DNA of 64,000 bases, from assembly GCF_030369635.1 (NCBI RefSeq), contig NZ_CP128474.1, positions 1,488,001-1,552,000 on the forward strand. The letters are read 5' to 3'. Below are positions 44,214 through 50,808 of the stretch, in pieces. Under the pieces are notes generated by a model. That model ran no database searches and was not told where the DNA came from. It worked only from the letters and a program-made list of their open reading frames with translations. The position numbers and the translations under genes were made by a program. Source of the DNA: Microbacterium arborescens (GTDB taxonomy: Bacteria > Actinomycetota > Actinomycetes > Actinomycetales > Microbacteriaceae). The first letter of the stretch is position 1. Every line of letters begins with the position of its first letter.

Positions 44214-45688
44214 GCGCCGGGGGAGTAGTCCTTGAGGAAGACGCCGAAGAGGTCTTCGCCGGCCTCGCCGCGGACGATGGGGTCGTAGACGCGCGCGGCG
44301 CCGTCGACGAGGTCGAGCGGGGCATGGAAGCCCTCTTCAGCGAGTCGCACCTTGGTCGGGTGCGGGCGCTCGTCGGTGATCCAGCCGGTGTCGACGCTGG
44401 TCATCAGGATGCCGTCGGTCTCGAACATCTCGCGCGCGCTCGTGCGCGTGAGCATGTTCACGGCGGCTTTGGCCATGTTCGTGTGCGGGTGGCCCGGTCC
44501 CTTGTAGCCGCGGTTGAACACGCCCTCCATCGCGCTCACGTTCACGACGTAGGTGCGGCGGGCCGGGCTGGCCGCGAGCGACGCGCGCAGTTTCGACACG
44601 AGCAGGAAGGGTGCCGTCGTGTTGGCGAGCTGCACCTCGAGCATCTCGAGCGGGTCGACGTCGCCGACGCGCTGCGTCCACGAGTTGACGCTGTCGAGGT
44701 CGGGGATGAGGCCCCCGGCGTCGATCGCCGTGCCCGCGGCGAGCCGGTCGAGCGAGCTCGATCCCGCGGCCATCGCCTGCTCGGTCAGCTCGTCGGCACG
44801 GGAGGCCGCGGCGGCGAGGATCGGGTGCGCGTTGACCGACCGCTCGAGCGCCTGCGGATGCATGTCGTTGGTGTGTCCGAAAGTGATGAGCTCGGGCAAC
44901 GGCCCGTCCGGCAGGGGCGAGAGCTCGGCGTCGACGAGGGGCTGGTAGGCACCGGGCGAGCGCCGCACCGTCTGGGTCGCGTTGTTGATCAGGATGTCGA
45001 GCGGGCCGGCTGCGGCGACGTCATCCGCGAGTCCGACGACCTGGGCGGGGTCGCGCAGGTCGATTCCGACGACCTTGAGCCGGTCGATCCAGTCCGACGA
45101 GTCGGGCAGACTCGTGAACCGGCGCACCGCATCGCGCGGAAAGCGGGTCGTGATGGTCGTGTGCGCGCCGTCGCGCAGCAGTCGCAGCGCGATGTACATC
45201 CCGATCTTCGCGCGGCCGCCCGTGAGCAGCGCTCGGCGCCCGGTGAGATCGGTGCGAGCATCGCGCTTCGCGTGGCTGAGGGCCGCGCAGTCCGGGCAGA
45301 GCTGGTGGTAGAAGGCGTCCACGAGCGTGTACGGCTGCTTGCAGATGTAGCAGGCGCGCGCCTTGATGAGCGTGCCCGCGACCGGAGCGGTCGTCGACGA
45401 CGAGATCGGGATGCCGCGGGTCTCGTCGTCGATGCGGTCGGGAGCACCCGTCGCGGTGGCGTGCACCACGGCGCGGTCGGCGGAGGCGACGGCATCCCGG
45501 ATCTCTCGGCGCCGCACCTTCTTCGCGGCCTTGAACATCGCGGCGGTCGCGCGGCGCACCGTGACGTAATCCGGGTGGGCGTGATCGATGTCGGCGAGCT
45601 GCTCCAGGACGCGGAGCGTCGCGGCGAGGTCGGCCGGGTCGATGCCGCTGGGCGCGACGGAAGCGGGGGAGATCGTGTCGGGAAGCAC
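44207..45688 (-). CDS. Zinc-ribbon and SDR-fold fusion protein
   Basis: GTG 45688 gives 493 residues. A helical N-terminal region (about 15-80) is followed by a C4 zinc-ribbon with cysteines at about 113, 116, 131 and 134. The Rossmann domain begins Thr-Gly-Gly-Arg-Ala-Lys-Ile-Gly (about 156-163) with Ile-Asn-Asn-Ala-Thr further on. The usual Tyr-x-x-x-Lys reads Thr-Asn-Met-Ala-Lys, so the catalytic tyrosine is not in its normal place. It may bind NAD(P) without classic dehydrogenase activity, or use another residue. TAGAAT lies 5 nt before the GTG, which suggests a leaderless start. Confidence 0.78.
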   Translation of the reverse strand: MLPDTISPASVAPSGIDPADLAATLRVLEQLADIDHAHPDYVTVRRATAAMFKAAKKVRRREIRDAVASADRAVVHATATGAPDRIDDETRGIPISSSTTAPVAGTLIKARACYICKQPYTLVDAFYHQLCPDCAALSHAKRDARTDLTGRRALLTGGRAKIGMYIALRLLRDGAHTTITTRFPRDAVRRFTSLPDSSDWIDRLKVVGIDLRDPAQVVGLADDVAAAGPLDILINNATQTVRRSPGAYQPLVDAELSPLPDGPLPELITFGHTNDMHPQALERSVNAHPILAAAASRADELTEQAMAAGSSSLDRLAAGTAIDAGGLIPDLDSVNSWTQRVGDVDPLEMLEVQLANTTAPFLLVSKLRASLAASPARRTYVVNVSAMEGVFNRGYKGPGHPHTNMAKAAVNMLTRTSAREMFETDGILMTSVDTGWITDERPHPTKVRLAEEGFHAPLDLVDGAARVYDPIVRGEAGEDLFGVFLKDYSPGAW

Positions 45689-45991
45689 ACGGAATTCTAC
45701 GACATCGGGCCTGAGCGACTCCGGTGGAGGGTGCGACGCACTTTCGCGCGTCGGGCGCGGATTGAACAGCGATGGATGCCGCGAAGTGCGCGCCATCCGC
45801 TGCCGATGCCTCGGTGAAAAGGGGACGACCCCGCCGGAGATGAAATCTCACGGCGGGGCCGTCAGTGAGCCCTGGGAGAAAGTGACCCGAACACCGTCTC
45901 TACCGAACCGCTCACGTACAAGAGTGAAGCTACGCGGTCGGAGGCCGCCTGTCGGGGTTGTTGACGTCGCACCTCGGGCTCTGGTAGGCGA
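45689..45991. other. Intergenic stretch with one strong hairpin
   Basis: No convincing gene is seen here. A hairpin at 45829-45858 pairs CCCCGCCG with CGGCGGGG outside and GAGAT with ATCTC inside, around GAA. It lies past the minus-strand DUF262 gene. On that strand a TTTT follows about 8 nt after the stem, so it is a plausible but imperfect terminator. The right third, near 45900-45990, shows nothing recognisable. Confidence 0.5.
45829..45858 (-). terminator. Hairpin past the DUF262 gene
   Basis: The 13-bp stem with one bulged base and a GAA loop is very stable. The T-run on the minus strand is short and delayed. Confidence 0.5.
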
Positions 45992-48004
45992 TCAGCGCAT
46001 CGCGTCGCCGATATAGGAGTACTTCAGGAAGACCTCCGACGCCCAGCCGGCCTCCTCGAGGACACCCTGGACCGCGGTGAGCATGTAGCGCGAGTCCCAT
46101 CCCATGTAGAGATAGCTGCCTTCGCCGAGCTCGTCCCACTGCCCGTTCCAGGCCATCGCCGGGTACACGGGGCCGCCCCGACGGGCGCTGAAGTCGATCA
46201 CGCTCTGCCGGGAATCCACCCACAGGCGCTTGAAGACGCGGTTGAACAGGTAGCGGACGTCGGGGACCTCCCAGTGCTCGCCGCGGAACTCGACGTAGTC
46301 GAACTCTCGTTGCCAGCCGCGCGGCCAACCCCGGCGCAGCTTCGCGTCGAGGATCGGCGTGAGGTTGTCGTCGTCGATCCCCGTCATCGGCGGGCGGCGC
46401 CAGAGGTCGACGAAGCGCGCCGCGAGCTCTTCCGTGCGCGCGCCGATCGCCCCGGTGTCCCAGCGCGCGTGCTCGGCGATCTCGCGAGACATCTCCACCC
46501 CGCTTCCCGCAAGGACGGAGCGAAGCTGTGGGAAGGTGGCGTCGAGCGCGCGCTCCGACCGGTCCTGCTCGAGCAACGTCAGATTGCCGATGGTGTGTGC
46601 CAGCGCGCGGTGGCTGTTCTGCTCGTCCTCGCTGTAATCGGCGAAGCGTCGCGTGCCGTCCCCCGACCAATCGTCGCCGGCGCCGGCGGGGAAGATGGGC
46701 GACACATCGAGGAGGTCGGCCGCGTCGACGCCGGCGAGCCTGCCGAGCACGTAACGCGGGTGGGGGAGGTCGGTGTACTTGAGGCCCACGCGCACGCGCT
46801 CGTCTGAGGGCGTGATGCGCGCGATGGCCCGGGTGAGGGCATCCGGGCCCCCCGCGTAGGCGCGGCACAGGCGCGCGACGAGCCGCTCGGTCGCGATGCC
46901 GACGACGACACGGCGCAGGAGAAGCGACTGGATGTCTTCGAGGCGGGCGATCAATTCGTCGCGGGGCAGGATGCCGGCGCGCTGGTCGTGCACGAGCCGC
47001 ATGGCGAGGGGGAACATCTGGCGGCCGAGAACCGCGAGGTAGCCGAGCTGGCGGCCGACCTCCGGGTCGTCGCTCGTGGCCGGGTCGAGGAGCTCGCGAT
47101 AGATCTCGGAGAAGGTACGCCAACTCGTCGCGTGCTCGCGCAGGCTGTCGATGTCGAGCCGAGGGAATTGCTGGCGGAACACGTCGTAGACGCCGCGCCC
47201 ACCGGTGATGAGCACCTCGCGACCGGTGAGCATGACCAGGTAGTGGTTCCAGAACGACCCGATCGCGTCGCCGGTGTTCTGCTCGATCGGAAGCCAGTAC
47301 TCCTGCTCGATCTCGTTCTGCTCGGTGTGGGTGAGCCCCATGAGCACGTAGTTGTGGATGAGCTCGTGATCGCGCAGCGGCTCACCGGTGGAGTTCAGGC
47401 TCTCGAAGATCTGCTGCGCGTTGGCCTGCGCGCCCAGGGTGATCGAGACGTGCTCGAGTTTCTGCAGCCCACGCCACAGCGTGGCGGCTTCGCCCGGACG
47501 GATCTGGCTGCGGAAGAACGCGTAGTTGTCATCGAAGCGCGAAGCGCGCTGCTCGTCCTCGGGGCCGCGCCGATCGAGGACGACGCTCTCGAAGACATCG
47601 GCCCACGCGCGGTGGGGACGCAGCTTGGTGCGCGTCGGGTCGTCCGCCCGCACGAGCACCGCCTCGAGCTCCCGCGCGAGGCCGGGATCGTCGTCGCGCA
47701 GCGTGTGATGCAGGGCTGCCACCAGCAGCATCAGCGTCGTGATCCGCTGCTGCCCGTCGATGAGCACGAGCTGGGCGTCGTCGTCGGTCGAGGTGCTCGC
47801 GGTGGAGAGGATCGATCCGATGAAGTGGGTGTGAGCGTCATCCGAGGCCGAGACCGATCGGATGTCGCCGAGCAGCTGCTCGCAGCCGCCGATGTCCCAG
47901 CGGTACTGACGCTGATAGACCGGCACGACGATGGTGGTCTCGGATGCCGAGAGCCAGCCGATCGTGTTGACGGCGGTCGCTTCGACATTCGTGGCAGTGC
48001 TCAT
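45992..48004 (-). CDS. DUF262/DUF1524 (GmrSD-like) protein with altered nuclease motif
   Basis: The 670-residue protein has the DUF262 ParB-like N-terminus: Val-Pro-Val-Tyr-Gln-Arg-Gln-Tyr-Arg-Trp (27-36) and Asp-Gly-Gln-Gln-Arg (83-87), the latter linked to nucleotide hydrolysis in GmrSD and relatives. A DUF1524-like segment follows near 460-560, recognisable by Ile-Gly-Asn-Leu-Thr-Leu-Leu and Arg-Glu-Ile-Ala-Glu...Trp-Asp. The expected Glu-His-Ile-x-Pro is Asp-Val-Ser-Pro-Ile-Phe-Pro, and the later Asn pair is missing. About 115 extra C-terminal residues are unassigned. Family members include type IV restriction and phage-defence nucleases. Minus-strand TAGACT at 48043-48038 and GGAGAA support the start. 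Confidence 0.82.
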   Translation of the reverse strand: MSTATNVEATAVNTIGWLSASETTIVVPVYQRQYRWDIGGCEQLLGDIRSVSASDDAHTHFIGSILSTASTSTDDDAQLVLIDGQQRITTLMLLVAALHHTLRDDDPGLARELEAVLVRADDPTRTKLRPHRAWADVFESVVLDRRGPEDEQRASRFDDNYAFFRSQIRPGEAATLWRGLQKLEHVSITLGAQANAQQIFESLNSTGEPLRDHELIHNYVLMGLTHTEQNEIEQEYWLPIEQNTGDAIGSFWNHYLVMLTGREVLITGGRGVYDVFRQQFPRLDIDSLREHATSWRTFSEIYRELLDPATSDDPEVGRQLGYLAVLGRQMFPLAMRLVHDQRAGILPRDELIARLEDIQSLLLRRVVVGIATERLVARLCRAYAGGPDALTRAIARITPSDERVRVGLKYTDLPHPRYVLGRLAGVDAADLLDVSPIFPAGAGDDWSGDGTRRFADYSEDEQNSHRALAHTIGNLTLLEQDRSERALDATFPQLRSVLAGSGVEMSREIAEHARWDTGAIGARTEELAARFVDLWRRPPMTGIDDDNLTPILDAKLRRGWPRGWQREFDYVEFRGEHWEVPDVRYLFNRVFKRLWVDSRQSVIDFSARRGGPVYPAMAWNGQWDELGEGSYLYMGWDSRYMLTAVQGVLEEAGWASEVFLKYSYIGDAMR

Positions 48005-48062
48005 GTTCTCCGAAATCGCTCCTCGAAAACCCCGGACGAGTCTACCGGCGCGCTCAGGAGCC

Positions 48063-48080
48063 GTAGGTAGGCTGACCTAA
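48063..48080 (+). promoter_or_regulatory. -10 box TAGGCT inside a partial iron-box-like repeat
   Basis: GTAGGTAGGCTGACCTAA contains TAGGT and ACCTA half-sites separated by 6 bp. DtxR/IdeR iron boxes have 7. The same bases include TAGGCT (48068-48073), the recurrent -10 hexamer of this window. The right half is a good match to an iron box and the spacing is not, so regulator binding is doubtful. Confidence 0.35.
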
Positions 48081-48130
48081 GTCGGGCCTGTAAAAACTTC
48101 GCTTGTCCGACAGAAAGGTCATGATCCGTC

Positions 48131-48904
48131 ATGGGTTACATCAAGTCCGCTGCCCTCGAGGAGACCGGCTACGTCGTCCTCGACCGCTACAACAAGGAGA
48201 TCGATCCGAAGGAATGGCTCGACGTCGAGTACGTCGACTGGAAGTCCTCCGGAGACACCCGCTTCGCCCCGCTGGCCTCGGCCAAGGGTGAGATCGAGTG
48301 CAACGGTTTCTGGAACCACAAGCCGCCGCGCACCGACAAGGACGGTGTCTGGATCGATTCGCAGACCGCGATCGCGCCGACGCTGACCGCGCGTGCGCAG
48401 GAGCCCGGCGCGAACGTCGGCCGCTGCCGCATCATCGAGCTGCAGCCGAACACGTATGCCGACTGCCTCTACAACCTGCACCAGGACGACAACAACCGCC
48501 TCAACCCCGATGGCACGGGTTGGGTCGTCCGCGGCTTCTTCAACCTGACGGACGACAAGACCAGCTACTTCGTGCTGCGTGAGAACCGCACCGACCCCAG
48601 CGAGGAGACGCGCATCGCCCTCCCCGCCGGCGCGCAGCTCATCGTCGACACCCAGCGCCTGTGGCACGCCGCCGCTCACTACGGTGACGAGCCGCGCTAC
48701 TGCCTCATCACGTCGTGGGAGTCCGGCCCCGAGCTCGACGCCTACATCGCCAAGTACAACGGCGTGAACAAGGTGGAGAGCTACCCGGTCGACCAGGAGA
48801 TCCTCGATGCCGGTCAGATCGAGCAGGAGCGCCGTATCGCCGCTCGCGCCGCCGCCCTCGCGGCACGCGGTCAGCAGGAGGTCATCGCGATGAGCGAGGC
48901 CTGA
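48131..48904 (+). CDS. Putative 2-oxoglutarate/Fe(II) oxygenase-like protein
   Basis: I do not recognise a named family for this 257-residue protein. It has features of a double-stranded beta-helix oxygenase. His-Gln-Asp (117-119) fits the HxD metal motif. About 60 residues later come Arg-Leu-Trp-His (His179) and Arg-Tyr-Cys-Leu-Ile-Thr (Arg189), matching the distal His and 2-oxoglutarate Arg. The spacing is acceptable for the superfamily. The C-terminus (about 205-257) looks helical and Ala-rich. It is divergent from the DUF262 gene, with 126 bp between starts. A strong terminator follows. Confidence 0.55.
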   Translation: MGYIKSAALEETGYVVLDRYNKEIDPKEWLDVEYVDWKSSGDTRFAPLASAKGEIECNGFWNHKPPRTDKDGVWIDSQTAIAPTLTARAQEPGANVGRCRIIELQPNTYADCLYNLHQDDNNRLNPDGTGWVVRGFFNLTDDKTSYFVLRENRTDPSEETRIALPAGAQLIVDTQRLWHAAAHYGDEPRYCLITSWESGPELDAYIAKYNGVNKVESYPVDQEILDAGQIEQERRIAARAAALAARGQQEVIAMSEA

Positions 48905-48921
48905 GCTCGCACTCGCTGTAG

Positions 48922-48955
48922 GGGAGGCGTCGGCTGCGGCCGGCGCCTCCCTTTT
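48922..48955 (+). terminator. Rho-independent terminator
   Basis: GGGAGGCGTCGGC pairs with GCCGGCGCCTCCC and is followed by TTTT. It separates the oxygenase-like gene from the fructose operon. Confidence 0.85.
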
Positions 48956-48984
48956 GCCGTGAGGGCCGCGGGACCAAGGACCGT

Positions 48985-49027
48985 GTTGCTTTTTGTTGCT
49001 TTGGGTTTGATTGCGTTGTAACGTGTG
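48985..49027 (+). promoter_or_regulatory. fru operon promoter with 10-bp phased repeats (putative FruR operator)
   Basis: GTT begins at 48985, 48995, 49005 and 49015, exactly one helical turn apart; the first two units share GTTGCTTT. The promoter overlaps them: TTGCTT (48996-49001), 17 bp, then TAACGT (49019-49024). This is an AT-rich island in very GC-rich surroundings. DeoR-family regulators often bind such direct repeats, so it is the likely site of autoregulation by FruR. Confidence 0.6.
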
Positions 49028-49047
49028 GGCATCCGAAGGAGGATGTC

Positions 49048-49824
49048 GTGTACGCAATGGAGCGCCAGCAGCTCATCGAACGAATGCTCGTCGCTAACGG
49101 TCGCGTGGCCGTGGTCGACCTCGCATCGCGCTTCGACGTCACGACCGAGACCGTCCGCAGAGACCTCGCGGCCCTCGAAGAGACCGGGGTTCTGCGTCGC
49201 GTGCACGGAGGTGCAGTCTCCGCTGAGCGTGTCAGCACCGCCGAGCCTTCGGTCGCCGAACGTTCCCAGCGGCATTCTGCAGCCAAGGAACGAATCGCCC
49301 GCCGCGCACTCTCAGCGCTTCCGGCCGCGGCCGGATCCATCTACATCGACGCCGGCACCACCACGGCGTCGTTCGCCGAGGCTCTGGTCGAGCGCGGCGC
49401 ACCGAGCGGGCTCGAGGTCGTCACCCACTCGATGACGATCGCGCACTCCCTCGCCGGTGCGAGCGGCATCGGCCTCACCGCGATCGGCGGCCGCGTCCGG
49501 GGTCTCACCGCAGCCGCCGTCGGCTCGGACACCGTTGCCGCGATCACGCGGCTGCGCCCCGACGTGGCCCTGATCGGCACCAACGGCATCGCCCGAGGTG
49601 CGGGGCTGACGACGCCCGACCCCGACGAAGCCGCCGTGAAGCGAGCGATCGTGGCGGGTGCGCGCCGCGTGATCGTGCTCGCCGACGCCGACAAGTTCGA
49701 CGCCGAGCTGCTCGTGTCGTTCGCCGACCTGTCGGAGCTCGACGTCATCGTGACCGACCGTGAGCCCGAGGACGATCTCGCTCTCGCCCTGCGCGAGGCC
49801 GACGTGGAGGTATGGACCGCATGA
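49048..49824 (+). CDS. fruR: DeoR-family repressor of the fructose operon
   Basis: The 258-residue protein has a DeoR winged helix-turn-helix (Val-Val-Asp-Leu-Ala-Ser-Arg-Phe-Asp-Val-Thr-Thr-Glu-Thr-Val-Arg-Arg-Asp-Leu, about 22-40) and the DeoRC sensor domain with Asp-Ala-Gly-Thr-Thr-Thr and Asp-Lys-Phe. DeoRC domains bind phosphosugars; here fructose-1-phosphate is the obvious candidate. GTG 49048 follows GGAGG; ATG 49057 is an alternative. It overlaps fruK in ATGA and so is the first gene of the operon it probably represses. Confidence 0.9.
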   Translation: MYAMERQQLIERMLVANGRVAVVDLASRFDVTTETVRRDLAALEETGVLRRVHGGAVSAERVSTAEPSVAERSQRHSAAKERIARRALSALPAAAGSIYIDAGTTTASFAEALVERGAPSGLEVVTHSMTIAHSLAGASGIGLTAIGGRVRGLTAAAVGSDTVAAITRLRPDVALIGTNGIARGAGLTTPDPDEAAVKRAIVAGARRVIVLADADKFDAELLVSFADLSELDVIVTDREPEDDLALALREADVEVWTA

Positions 49825-50771
49825 TCGTGACCCTGACGGTGCATCCGTCGCTCGACCGGACGATCTCGATCGACGCTGCGCTCCGCGTCGGAGAGGTGCA
49901 GACCGCGTCGGCCGTGCGCGAAGACGCCGGTGGCAAGGGCATCAACGTGGCCCGTGTCCTCCGGGCATCGGGAGCCGAAAGTCTGGCGGTGCTGCCGCTC
50001 GACCCGGCCGACCCGTTCGCCGCCGCGCTCGCGGCCGCCGATGTCGATGTCCGCACGGTCCCCGTGCGGGGACGCACCCGCGCGAACATCGCGGTCACGG
50101 ATCCGACCGGTGAGACGACGAAGATCAACCTCCCCGGTGTGGCCTTGAGCGAGGACGATCTCGATGACGTGATCGACGTCGTCGCCGAGTCCGCGCGAGG
50201 CGCGCAATGGCTCGTGCTCGCCGGCTCTCTCGCGCCGGGGCTGCCTGACGACACCTATGTTCGGGTCATCCGCGCGGTGCGGGACCGGCTCGGCGAGCAC
50301 GCACCCCGGGTGGCGGTGGACACCTCGGGTGCCGCGCTGCGCGCGGTCGTCGCGGACGGGCGTCCCGATCTCATCAAGCCCAACGACGAGGAGCTCGCCG
50401 ACCTGCTCGGTGCGGCACTGCCAGCCGCCGAGCACCTCGCCGATGCCGTCCACATCGCATCGCGCGAGCTCGTGCCCGCGACGGTGGGGGCGGCCCTCAT
50501 CACGCTCGGCGGCGACGGAGCTGTCTTCGTCTCCGAGCACGGCGCGTGGGCGGCCTCGCCGCCTCCCACTCGTGTGCGCAGCACGGTCGGAGCCGGCGAC
50601 AGCTCGCTCGCGGGCTTCCTTCTCGCCGACTCGCGTGGCGCCGATCCCGCCGCGGCTCTCGTGTCCGGCATCCGTTACGGCTCCGCTGCCGCGGCGCTCG
50701 ACGGCACGCAGGCGCCGACTCCCGCCGATCTCCCCACCGCGGACATCCCCGTCCGCGTGCTCCATCACTGA
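49821..50771 (+). CDS. fruK: 1-phosphofructokinase
   Basis: ATG 49821 (ATGA overlap with fruR) is preferred over ATG 49812, because GGAGG at 49806-49810 is too close to the latter. The 316-residue PfkB-family kinase has Gly-Gly-Lys-Gly-Ile-Asn-Val-Ala near residue 34. The C-terminal signature Thr-Val-Gly-Ala-Gly-Asp-Ser-Ser-Leu-Ala-Gly-Phe contains the catalytic Asp. It phosphorylates fructose-1-phosphate, the product of FruA, to fructose-1,6-bisphosphate. Confidence 0.95.
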   Translation: MIVTLTVHPSLDRTISIDAALRVGEVQTASAVREDAGGKGINVARVLRASGAESLAVLPLDPADPFAAALAAADVDVRTVPVRGRTRANIAVTDPTGETTKINLPGVALSEDDLDDVIDVVAESARGAQWLVLAGSLAPGLPDDTYVRVIRAVRDRLGEHAPRVAVDTSGAALRAVVADGRPDLIKPNDEELADLLGAALPAAEHLADAVHIASRELVPATVGAALITLGGDGAVFVSEHGAWAASPPPTRVRSTVGAGDSSLAGFLLADSRGADPAAALVSGIRYGSAAAALDGTQAPTPADLPTADIPVRVLHH

Positions 50772-50808
50772 TCCGAACGACCCGCACCACTCGAACCAGG
50801 AGGACACC

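Noticed and set aside
43970..45817. Plus-strand open frame opposite the zinc-ribbon/SDR gene
   Set aside because: The composition is typical of antisense frames. The opposite strand has clear zinc-ribbon and Rossmann motifs.
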